DNA from: Candidatus Margulisiibacteriota bacterium
Lineage (GTDB): Bacteria > Margulisbacteria > Riflemargulisbacteria > GWF2-35-9
Length of the DNA: 41,723 bases
Direction of reading: 5' to 3'
NCBI GenBank assembly: GCA_028715625.1
Contig: JAQURL010000017.1
Coordinates: 1 to 41,723 of the forward strand
In this document: positions 35,118 to 41,723 of the stretch, in pieces
How the letters are laid out: each line of letters starts with the position of its first letter
Position numbering within the stretch: position 1 is the stretch's first letter
Translations under genes and position numbers: made by a program
The notes under the pieces: model-generated
What the model was told of the DNA's origin: nothing
The model's input: the letters and a program-made list of their open reading frames with translations, nothing else
Database searches by the model: none

Positions 35118-35135
35118 GCGAAAAATTCTTTTCGC
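35118..35135 (+). terminator. Hairpin downstream of the radical SAM gene
   Basis: GCGAAAA and TTTTCGC pair perfectly around ATTC, and outer GCC/GGC bases can extend the stem. It lies 45 bp past the radical SAM stop, but no T-run follows, so termination is only one reading; it may belong to the att-like repeat structure. Confidence 0.35.
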
Positions 35136-35139
35136 AGGC

Positions 35140-36222
35140 TGTCTGAAAATGTCATTCTTGTACAAGTTAAGTAATTCGTTGACAGATTTTATTAAAATCA
35201 AAAGGCGAGACACCGTTCAAAGATTGGTGAGGCCTATGTTCATTGTAATAAAGCAAATACTGCATTAATTCATCTTTAAGATTATCTATGTTTTCAAACA
35301 AAACATCTTCTAAGAAATCATCCTTAAGAGTTTTCTAGAAACGTTCGACCTTACCATTTGTTTGAGGCCTATATGGCCTGGTAAACGAGTGTTTTATCTG
35401 CATTTCTTTTAATAATCTTTCGAATGGATTATCATCCTTATTCTTCTTGTTAGGGCCACCTCCAAATTCTGCTCCATTATCAGTGAGAACTCTTTCAAAT
35501 CTTATGTTGTAGCGTTCATTTATTAGGTTCAAACATTTTAATGTAGCAAACATAACTGTAATACTTTTTAAGTCTTCTACAACTTCTGCCCAAGCTATTC
35601 TTGTGCAGTCATCGATAATGCATACCAGATAATATCTAATATTAACTTCTTTTAGTAATCCAGGTGTTAAGTAATGGCAATCAATATGCCCTAATTCTCC
35701 AGCTTTTTCTTTTATTATTATGCGTTTAGCTTGCTTCATTTTTGGTTTAAGCCTATTTATTTGATGCCTTTTGAATATATGATATATTCCAGAAGGTGAA
35801 GGTGTCGAGTTTTTTAACTTCGGCTTAAGTATTGAATATATTTCATATCGATTATTTCCCTTTTCTCTTAACTCAATAACCTTTTGTTCAATGAACGGGA
35901 TTGGCCTTCTAGTTTTCCACTTAGGGCCTCTCCTTTGTGGAGCCAAAGAGTATTCTTCTAAGGTTTGTTTATATCGATTGTAGTATTTAATAAAGGTCTG
36001 TCTTTTTAAACCATGTAAATTATAAAAGTCTGTTACAAACTTGAATTTAGGGTGTTTCTTCTTCTTTATTAACTCATATTCTCTTATAAAATACTTGTAT
36101 CGTTTTATACGTTCACGCTCTATTGTCTTATCCTTACTTTCAGTTAACATTTCGTTGCTCCTTATAAACTTTCTTCTAAGTTTATTCCGTCAACGAATTA
36201 TTTAACACTTACAGGGGGGACA
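35140..36222 (-). mobile_element. IS481-like insertion sequence (defective)
   Basis: The ends carry imperfect inverted repeats: 35159-35185 and the complement of 36187-36213 agree at 22 of 27 positions, sharing TAATTCGTTGAC. TGTC trinucleotide-type ends further out (35140 and 36222) may be the true tips. The transposase stop lies inside the left repeat, as usual for compact IS elements. No target-site duplication is apparent. The transposase is interrupted by a stop codon. Confidence 0.7.
35167..36150 (-). pseudogene. IS481-family DDE transposase interrupted by an in-frame TAG
   Basis: Reading from 36150 gives 271 residues: an N-terminal helix-turn-helix region, then the integrase core with GHIDCHYL (first Asp), VLTDNGAEFGG (second Asp) and RPQTNGKVERF (catalytic Glu). 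There a TAG at 35335-35337 interrupts. The same frame continues for 55 residues to TAA at 35167 and includes YYNEHRPHQSLNGVSPFDF, the normal transposase C-terminus. Family members usually have Trp or His right after ERF, so a TGG to TAG change is the simplest explanation. TAG serves as a normal stop elsewhere in the window. Confidence 0.85.
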
Positions 36223-36342
36223 GATAAGTGGTTGGCCAGCTTCTGACTTGCTTTCATTAAGCGGAGTTATGACGTCCGCGTAGCGGTTTATAAAAGATTT
36301 GATGAATTAGTTGTTGAGATTTATTTATCGGTAGCGATCGTC

Positions 36343-36371
36343 GCCAATTTTTGGCATTGCCAAAAATTGGC
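36343..36371. repeat. Perfect 29-bp palindrome overlapping att-like copy C
   Basis: Arms GCCAATTTTTGGCA (36343-36356) and TGCCAAAAATTGGC (36358-36371) are exact complements around one T. The right arm runs into the tRNA-3'-end repeat. A comparable inverted repeat exists at the tRNA itself (40443-40473). Confidence 0.75.
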
Positions 36372-36385
36372 TCCCCGGCGCGGAC
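36362..36385. repeat. Att-like copy C: 24-bp direct repeat of the tRNA-Asn 3' end
   Basis: These 24 bases are identical to 40462-40485, which cover the last 18 bases of tRNA-Asn (T-arm 3' strand, acceptor stem, discriminator, CCA) plus six downstream bases. The orientation is direct and identity stops at the T-loop, as in attL/attR pairs left by tRNA-targeting integration. It bounds a segment of about 4.1 kb with the NTPase gene. Confidence 0.8.
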
Positions 36386-36433
36386 AGCATAACTCTTCTG
36401 AAGGAAAATATTTGGAAAATGGTATGGAGTTGC

Positions 36434-39400
36434 TTAATAATCCTCATCTTTTAAAAAGGCTCTTTTTTGTTCATATATTATTCTTTGCTGCCAATCCTGA
36501 ATTTTTTCTGATACATACTGACTATGATTAATCCATTTAACGTCATTTAAATGCATAAGTAACCCTTCCCAGAAAGATAAAACATCTTGATAAGAGGAAA
36601 TAAAATCACCACTTCCACTAAAAAGATGAGGTTCAAAATCAAGTTTCTTAAAATTATCGACCTTATTATTAACATTTAGGAATGTTTGGATAAACTCATA
36701 AATGTTTTGTTGAAAACATTTCTTCACTGGTATAAAAATTAAATTCAAGGCTTTTGTATTATCTGAGTTTTTGATTATGAACTGTTTAATAAATTCCATC
36801 TTTTTTTCGATGTATTCTTCATTAGGATGTTTTCCTAAAAAGAATACATTTATATAGTGGTTGTCTAAGTAGTATGATTTTTTTTGTAAGAAGAACTCTA
36901 TAATTTTATTTAAAATTTCTGACGAATTTGGAAGCCCCCAAATAAATGAGTATTCTCTTGAGTAAACTGAGTCAAAAAGGTATTCCTTTGTATCGGTTAA
37001 CACTTGAAGGTGTTTAATTATAAATTCACAATCTAATTCTATGAGTTTTTTAAGAAAAGTTCCGTCATAGTCAAAATTTAGATCTCTAATTGATTCAAAA
37101 AGCCATAATTCGTTTATTAAATTTTTATCTTTTATTACTTCGAACAATTGCTTGCCTATTTCACGGGTTGACACGAAAAGGTAGCAGAATGAACAGTTGT
37201 TTTCACTTCTTCTGTTATAAAGTGTTTGTAAGATTTTTTGAGCAATTCCGGTTTGAATATTGTCGTATTTGATTAAGAATTCATAATCAATAAATCCATA
37301 GTCAAAAACCACAGAATTAAAGTAGTCCAATAGTCGCTTAATATATTCATCGGTAATTGCTGCCTTTGGGAGACCAACCCAGAAGGCGAGCATCCAGTTT
37401 GATTTGATGTTGTAATTCTGTTTCGAAACTATCTCAAATAGACTCTTATGATCTTCAAGATGTGTATTGAGAAAATTTACTATCACAACATATAAATCGA
37501 CTTTTAATGAGTTGTTCATATCCACAATATAAGAAATAAAATTCAAGAATAAATTCTTATCTTTTATTAGGTCGTTTAAAATTATGAACATAAAATTACC
37601 CAAGATGTAATGATCTCGATCAGAATTAGACTTATAGATTTCAATTAATTGAGAATAAAGGCTTTTATAATCGGTCAGGGAAAAATTAGCCATATTATTT
37701 AGTATGTCTTCTTTGCGCTTTTTTTCTATTTCATTATAGGATAGCCCTTTTTTGAACAACACCCTTCTTTCGTATGCATCAAATGAAATTAATCGTGACA
37801 ACGCAAAAAGGTCTGTGTGGGAGCATTTTTCTATTTGTTGAAAATTGGCTATATCAACCTCAAATCTTTTCAATAATTCAATATATTCTTGTATTACCTG
37901 ACATGTTTCAAATGATGAAAAAATCGAGTGTTTTTCTATGAGTTTTTTAATATATTCTGAATCATAAAGTAAAGCTGCTTTGATTTCTTCAATTTTTCCG
38001 TGCATATTTGAAGACAGCTCTTTGATATAATCATTCAGAAAATCATTTAAACGCAGCGAATCGAGTCTAAGAACGAAGTCAAATATTATTTTATGGACTT
38101 CTTTAATCGGCTCTGTAAACGGAAGTCCCATTTGATTAAGATATATTTTATGTCCATCTGCTGTGGATGACATGTGTTCAAGTTTTAGGAAAAATGGGGC
38201 AACATGCAACAGTACAAGTCCAATTTCGTTATATATTTTTGCTTCCTCTATTAATGTTTCTAGTAATAGTTGTTGGCGAGGAGTTGCTAAATGTGCTAAT
38301 TTTTCGTACTCAAAACTGTATGTTATGTACTCTGAAAATTGAGGAGCTAAATCTTTTCTTTTGATAAAGTACCGACATGCCAACTGAATAGAAATTTTTA
38401 TTTTTGTCTTATCCAAGTAAGTAAATTTATTCAACAAATTATAAATTTTTTCATCAACACCTTTATGATTTGTTTCAAAGCAAATGTCTTGATCAACTAT
38501 AGACTCTATTTCAATCATTCGGGCTAAGAATGATAAAACTTTATCTGGGATTACAAAAAAGAAAACAGAAGAAACTAGAAACAAATCTGATATATCCTTA
38601 TTATCTAATATTTGTGAAAACAAATTCTTTACAGGTTGTGTACACTTTCTTTTTATCAATGCAATGTCAAAACTGTTAGCAATAGGAATCAAAACATCCT
38701 TCATCCTTTTTGAGTTGCTCAAAAAAAAATGATTTAAAAATACGTCAAATGAAACGGCTTCCTTAGTAAAAACTAATTCATAAAAAAAATATGTAGCTAA
38801 TAATTGATCTGAAATTTTACATATTTGCTTGTCGTATAGATTGACTATTTCAAGTGTATGTAAAAAATATACGCTATCCCAAAAATCTGCTTCACTGATA
38901 TTAAAAACCCTATATATTTCTTGAACAAAATCTTTTTCAGCATTGATAGCTCTAAAGAAGCAAATTATTGCAAGAGTTGTAAAACGGTTTTTGTTTTCAG
39001 AAATTCTGAGTTTTTCTTCCAGATTTGAAAATAGAATTTTTTGAAGGGAATAAATGTTAATTAAGGGCTCAAAGCTATTTTTTTCTTTCACGGCATTTGA
39101 GGCTAAAATTGCCAATCTTGGATTGCCATGGGAAAAATCGCAAATGCGGTCAACAAAAATATGGTTGTGAATATCAACTGTTTTAGAATTTAGAATAGCT
39201 TTGATCTCATTCCTTTCGAGTGAATTAATAGTAATTTCTTCCCATGAATACTCTTGTAAATGCCGAGAAACTTCATCGACTGCGTAGTCTCTCACTGTTA
39301 GGACTAATTTTAAGACATTAGAACCAGGGGTTCTTAAAACTTGGGACAAAATATGTGTAAGCTGACTAATCCTGTTGGCATCATCTACTAACAATATTAA

Positions 39401-40165
39401 TTTTGGATTTTGAGAGAGAACCCGCTTTAAGTCTTCAAATAGGGAAACCTCTTGATTATCTATGCAAAAAAATGAAAAGTCAGGATATTGACTCACAAAT
39501 TTATTTACAGCTTCTATTGCAATCCTACTTTTTCCTACTCCAGGCTTTCCCTTTATGACCAAAATATCCTTTAGAGATAAGGCATTTATAATATTTTTAA
39601 TTTCTGATTCCCGAAATAAAAACTCATTCTCAAAAGTTAGAATTTTTGATTGTATTTTTGAAAACTCGTTTGGTGTAAGAATCTGTCTTGTATCTACTGA
39701 AATGTCTAACAAATCTTTTGCAATAAGAGGATAGTCAAAAGCTAACTTAAAAGAAATACTTCCAGATGTTATCTGTTCAAAATCACAGGAATTGTCAGTA
39801 CATAAGTCAATAATTTCGGTTACCTCTTTTGGTTCTAACTTTGAATTGTGGCAATAGATAATTTTATTAATCTTTGTTATTTCGATTCCGGTTTTTTTCA
39901 CATCGAAACATTTTTTTATATCTTCTAATACTTTGCTTAACAAATTATCCTGTTGGGTTGTATGCTCTATGAAAATAAACTCATCGTTTTCTAATTGAAT
40001 ATATGAGTCAGGGGTTCCTTTTACTGTTTTATCCGAACCATCTTTAGAACCATTTGGAATTACATTACCTAATCCACGCTGGCTTATAACTGCATCACAG
40101 ACCTTTTGAAATAATCCACCTTCAACTTGACGTAATTTTTCTTGTATCTCATTTAGTTTTGACAT
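36434..40165 (-). CDS. Large P-loop (STAND/Avs-like) NTPase with nuclease-like N-terminus; candidate anti-phage protein
   Basis: A 1243-residue protein. At the N-terminus FQKVCDAVISQRG...GTPDSYIQLENDEFIFIEHTTQ (Pro52-Asp53, Glu67, Thr69) looks like a PD-(D/E)xK-type fold with an ExT variant. Residues about 175-480 form a P-loop NTPase: FRESEIKNI, Walker A GKPGVGKS (206-213), Walker B LILLVDD (256-262), LTVRDYA and FSHGNPRLA, in the style of STAND/AAA+ ATPases. The remaining 750 residues are predicted helical repeats without clear motifs. This effector-NTPase-sensor plan is that of Avs and related defence proteins. It is the only gene between the tRNA-Asn repeats and is AT-rich. TATAAT six bases before the ATG and no ribosome binding site suggest a leaderless mRNA. 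The defence role is inferred. Confidence 0.7.
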   Translation of the reverse strand: MSKLNEIQEKLRQVEGGLFQKVCDAVISQRGLGNVIPNGSKDGSDKTVKGTPDSYIQLENDEFIFIEHTTQQDNLLSKVLEDIKKCFDVKKTGIEITKINKIIYCHNSKLEPKEVTEIIDLCTDNSCDFEQITSGSISFKLAFDYPLIAKDLLDISVDTRQILTPNEFSKIQSKILTFENEFLFRESEIKNIINALSLKDILVIKGKPGVGKSRIAIEAVNKFVSQYPDFSFFCIDNQEVSLFEDLKRVLSQNPKLILLVDDANRISQLTHILSQVLRTPGSNVLKLVLTVRDYAVDEVSRHLQEYSWEEITINSLERNEIKAILNSKTVDIHNHIFVDRICDFSHGNPRLAILASNAVKEKNSFEPLINIYSLQKILFSNLEEKLRISENKNRFTTLAIICFFRAINAEKDFVQEIYRVFNISEADFWDSVYFLHTLEIVNLYDKQICKISDQLLATYFFYELVFTKEAVSFDVFLNHFFLSNSKRMKDVLIPIANSFDIALIKRKCTQPVKNLFSQILDNKDISDLFLVSSVFFFVIPDKVLSFLARMIEIESIVDQDICFETNHKGVDEKIYNLLNKFTYLDKTKIKISIQLACRYFIKRKDLAPQFSEYITYSFEYEKLAHLATPRQQLLLETLIEEAKIYNEIGLVLLHVAPFFLKLEHMSSTADGHKIYLNQMGLPFTEPIKEVHKIIFDFVLRLDSLRLNDFLNDYIKELSSNMHGKIEEIKAALLYDSEYIKKLIEKHSIFSSFETCQVIQEYIELLKRFEVDIANFQQIEKCSHTDLFALSRLISFDAYERRVLFKKGLSYNEIEKKRKEDILNNMANFSLTDYKSLYSQLIEIYKSNSDRDHYILGNFMFIILNDLIKDKNLFLNFISYIVDMNNSLKVDLYVVIVNFLNTHLEDHKSLFEIVSKQNYNIKSNWMLAFWVGLPKAAITDEYIKRLLDYFNSVVFDYGFIDYEFLIKYDNIQTGIAQKILQTLYNRRSENNCSFCYLFVSTREIGKQLFEVIKDKNLINELWLFESIRDLNFDYDGTFLKKLIELDCEFIIKHLQVLTDTKEYLFDSVYSREYSFIWGLPNSSEILNKIIEFFLQKKSYYLDNHYINVFFLGKHPNEEYIEKKMEFIKQFIIKNSDNTKALNLIFIPVKKCFQQNIYEFIQTFLNVNNKVDNFKKLDFEPHLFSGSGDFISSYQDVLSFWEGLLMHLNDVKWINHSQYVSEKIQDWQQRIIYEQKRAFLKDEDY

Positions 40166-40171
40166 ACTTTG

Positions 40172-40177
40172 ATTATA
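40172..40177 (-). promoter_or_regulatory. -10 element of the NTPase gene (leaderless configuration)
   Basis: TATAAT on the minus strand lies six bases before the ATG at 40165. No -35 of good match is found at 17 or 18 bp. There is no ribosome binding site, so transcription may begin at the start codon. Confidence 0.35.
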
Positions 40178-40224
40178 CTACGCTCTTAGCTTATTCAGAC
40201 GTTTTTTCAATTTTGAACAATATT

Positions 40225-40365
40225 CAGCGCGGACTCGGCTTCCACTCGGCAACATCGTGTTGCCTCGTTCCAGCCCGGCCAGTCTCACTTCCGCTCGCGT
40301 CCTGCTCGCTCATCCCGCTTTAGGCGGGCGTTTGACTGGCTTCTCGCCCGCGCCGGGACGACAAA
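40225..40365. other. GC-rich structured noncoding segment
   Basis: A GC-rich block in AT-rich DNA between the NTPase start and tRNA-Asn. GCGCGGACTCG (40227-40237) repeats 11 bases of the tRNA T-arm region. GGCAACA-TCG-TGTTGCC (near 40248-40264) and CCCGC-TTTAG-GCGGG (near 40315) are perfect hairpins. GCGCCGGGA near 40350 resembles the tRNA acceptor end in inverted orientation. It could be an RNA gene, a recombination site or a tRNA-derived remnant. No protein is evident. Confidence 0.4.
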
Positions 40366-40442
40366 CGATAGCTAGTAGTTTTTAAACATAATATTTAGTT
40401 AAAGGGGATTAAGTTTATTAATAGATTACGATTTGTTTGTCT

Positions 40443-40473
40443 GAGCCAATTTTTTTATGAAAAAAATTGGCTC
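40443..40473. terminator. Inverted repeat / T-run at the tRNA-Asn 3' end
   Basis: GAGCCAATTTTTTT (40443-40456) and AAAAAAATTGGCTC (40460-40473) are exact complements around ATG. On the minus strand the tRNA end is followed at once by a T-run, so this can terminate the tRNA transcript. The arm overlaps the CCA and the att-like repeat. Confidence 0.55.
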
Positions 40474-40543
40474 CCCGGCGCGGACTCGAACCACGGACCC
40501 GCTGGTTAACAGCCAGCTGCTCTACCGACTGAGCTACCGGGGA
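40468..40543 (-). tRNA. tRNA-Asn (anticodon GTT), CCA encoded
   Basis: The minus strand folds as a 76-nt tRNA: acceptor TCCCCGG pairing with CCGGGGA, D-arm GCTCAGTCGGTAGAGC, anticodon arm with loop CTGTTAA giving anticodon GTT, and T-arm with GGTTCGAGTCC. The discriminator is G, as expected for Asn, and CCA is encoded (complement of 40468-40470). Its 3' end is the apparent target of the insertions to its left, leaving the tRNA intact. Confidence 0.97.
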
Positions 40544-40740
40544 ACACTTTGATCTATTCTGAACCAGATCGTTTTTTATTTTATCAATGAATTTTTTTAT
40601 TGTAAAATACAATTTAAGCTAATAAAGATAATGATTTTGGGCTGAGGGGAATGTTTTAAGAAATTTTAATGCAAATTTATTCCATATTTATACAGTCGGA
40701 ATAAAGTTAGTGGTATGATTAGAACTATCTGGTTTTTGTT

Positions 40741-41723
40741 ATGAAAAATTTAAGCATTAAAATAAAAATACCACTTGTTTTTTCGCTTATCAGCATTGTT
40801 ATTTTTATAGTTTCGATTATTATCCTGAGCTTCTTTTCCTTACGCCGTATTTCCGACAGCAATTTGCGCATCCTCACAAAGCTCGCGGCGCAGAGTAATT
40901 ATGAACTACTGGTTAATGACAGCAAGACTTTAAATGACAAAATCAATCTTTGGCTGAAGAACGAAAAGTATATTAGCGCCATATGGTTTACTGACCATGA
41001 CTTCTCAGTAATTGCTGTTTGTAATGAAAGAATAGATCATACAGCTATAACTAAAAAATATCTAAAAGCTATTAAACAGGAATTAAAGAAAAATTCCCGT
41101 TACAGCCTGCTGAATTTTAACAAAAAGGATGATCTGTTTTTTATGCCTATTAATCTGGGCAGAGTTAATTTGGGTTTTTTATTCGCTCTCACCAAAAGAG
41201 CTTCGCTTGCCGATGTTTTAGCCAATACACGCAATGAGATAAAAATTGCTTTTATAATTATTTTTATCGGCGGCAGTCTGGCGATTATTTTTACGGCTTA
41301 TTTTTTAAGCCAGAATGTTATCAAGCCTATAGTCGATATAATTGATTACATTAATTTGTATATTCACTCAAATCCTCTTACCATCAAACCCATTCCTTTA
41401 AAAAACAAAGAGCCCTGCTGGAAAATGAAAAATTGTGATAACAAAGCCTGTAAATGTTTTTCGCAGACCGGTATGAATTGTTGGGAAAAATTTTTTAATA
41501 TTCAGACCCTGAAAAAAAGAAACCCGATGAGTTTTCCCTGTTTTGATTGTGTGGTTTTTTTAAATAAAGAAAAAGATGAGGTGGAAAAGCTCAAAATATT
41601 TTTTAACCAGTTGATTTCATCCATTCAGTTCCATTACCAGCGCAGCAAGCTTTACAGTTCGTCTTTGGAGGAAATTATTAATGAGAGGACCAAGGAATTG
41701 CAACAGAGGTCCCAACAGTTGCA
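40741..41723 (+). CDS. Membrane sensor protein with two-CW-type cysteine cluster, 5' part (probable histidine kinase)
   Basis: The frame is open from ATG 40741 to the window end (327 residues). TM1 (about 11-33) is followed by an extracytoplasmic sensor region of about 135 residues and TM2 (about 168-190), which leads into a HAMP-like stretch (NVIKPIVDIIDYINLY). Then comes a cysteine cluster: Cys226-Trp227, Cys232, Cys237, Cys239, Cys247-Trp248, Cys267 and Cys270. This CW...C...CW spacing resembles the two-CW domain seen in bacterial signalling proteins, probably metal- or redox-binding. A coiled coil (RSKLYSSSLEEIINERTKELQQRSQQL) follows, typical just before a kinase or GGDEF/EAL domain. The output domain is not visible, so histidine kinase is only the most likely guess. 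No clear ribosome binding site. Confidence 0.75.
   Translation, partial: MKNLSIKIKIPLVFSLISIVIFIVSIIILSFFSLRRISDSNLRILTKLAAQSNYELLVNDSKTLNDKINLWLKNEKYISAIWFTDHDFSVIAVCNERIDHTAITKKYLKAIKQELKKNSRYSLLNFNKKDDLFFMPINLGRVNLGFLFALTKRASLADVLANTRNEIKIAFIIIFIGGSLAIIFTAYFLSQNVIKPIVDIIDYINLYIHSNPLTIKPIPLKNKEPCWKMKNCDNKACKCFSQTGMNCWEKFFNIQTLKKRNPMSFPCFDCVVFLNKEKDEVEKLKIFFNQLISSIQFHYQRSKLYSSSLEEIINERTKELQQRSQQL

Larger units (their letters stand above)
36223..36433. other. Noncoding segment between the IS and the NTPase gene
   Basis: No gene is seen. The segment holds the 29-bp palindrome at 36343-36371 and the 24-bp repeat of the tRNA-Asn 3' end at 36362-36385. Between 36386 and the NTPase stop the sequence resembles the region right of copy A. 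Confidence 0.5.
36386..40461. mobile_element. Putative tRNA-Asn-integrated cassette carrying an NTPase gene, no integrase
   Basis: The segment lies between two identical 24-bp repeats of the tRNA-Asn 3' end and next to the intact tRNA. It is AT-rich compared with the core genes and carries one large gene and a short GC-rich structured segment. No tyrosine or serine recombinase is encoded in it, so mobility would need a factor in trans, or the integrase has been lost. Confidence 0.6.

Noticed and set aside
35335-35337. TAG inside the transposase as a recoded amber codon
   Set aside because: TAG ends other genes in this window (981, 4683, 15141), and no suppressor tRNA is seen; a point mutation is simpler.
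35140-36222. IS481-like element as the integrase of the tRNA-Asn cassettes
   Set aside because: DDE transposases of this type do not target tRNA 3' ends, its own ends are different from the att-like repeats, and the gene is broken.
40418-40612. Minus-strand ORF of 64 codons across the tRNA
   Set aside because: It is a read-through of the tRNA-Asn gene and its flanks, with no ribosome binding site or family signal.
1-41723. CRISPR arrays or riboswitches
   Set aside because: No regularly spaced direct repeats were seen, and none of the leaders shows a riboswitch core that I can recognise.

Overview
The window reads as the chromosome of a Gram-negative-type bacterium of moderate-to-low GC content. 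A TolC-like outer-membrane protein and an RND pump point to an outer membrane. Rex, SerA, AccA/AccD, TypA and several response regulators fit a free-living or fermentative lifestyle. The genes do not identify the phylum; an uncultured lineage is plausible, but that is a guess. Gene packing is tight, with convergent pairs that share or nearly share stop codons. Several genes have no visible Shine-Dalgarno sequence, and some seem to be leaderless.

Layout. 1-5.4 kb: 3' part of a UvrD-type helicase, two duplicated CheY-like genes, a LacI-family regulator divergent from a radical SAM enzyme, and an unknown protein. 5.4-12.6 kb: typA, a TolC/RND efflux pair with no adaptor gene, and a DUF218 protein. 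12.6-17.4 kb: DUF985 cupin, an alpha-oxoamine synthase, an isolated cyclic-nucleotide-binding domain, accD-accA and a YjbQ protein. 17.6-24.4 kb: a three-gene unit with an inositol-monophosphatase-family phosphatase, a class III FBPase-like phosphoesterase, and a 1198-residue protein carrying two MutS-type ATPase units in one chain. 24.4-26.9 kb: a cell-wall cluster of an M15/DUF882-type peptidase, an active L,D-transpeptidase and a catalytically dead paralogue. 26.9-28.9 kb: a rex-serA operon with two Rex-operator-like sites. 28.9-32.4 kb: an isoprenylcysteine-methyltransferase-like protein, an SPL-like radical SAM protein, DoxX-like, SDR and a two-helix small protein.

From about 32.4 to 40.5 kb lies an AT-rich accessory region against the 3' end of a tRNA-Asn gene. 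The 3' end of that tRNA is repeated at 36362, and shorter or degenerate copies occur at 35096 and 32465, as expected for serial insertion into the tRNA. The cargo is (i) a coiled-coil protein ending in a Cys-Cys tail beside a radical SAM/SPASM enzyme with an N-terminal PqqD-like domain, a candidate peptide-modification system; (ii) an IS481-like element with a nonsense-mutated transposase; and (iii) a 1243-residue P-loop NTPase with a nuclease-like N-terminus, a candidate anti-phage protein. No site-specific integrase is present. Beyond the tRNA, a membrane sensor with a two-CW-type cysteine cluster runs off the window.

The strongest candidates for undescribed biology are the fused MutS pseudodimer with its phosphatase neighbours and the integrase-less tRNA-Asn cassette array with its two cargo systems.
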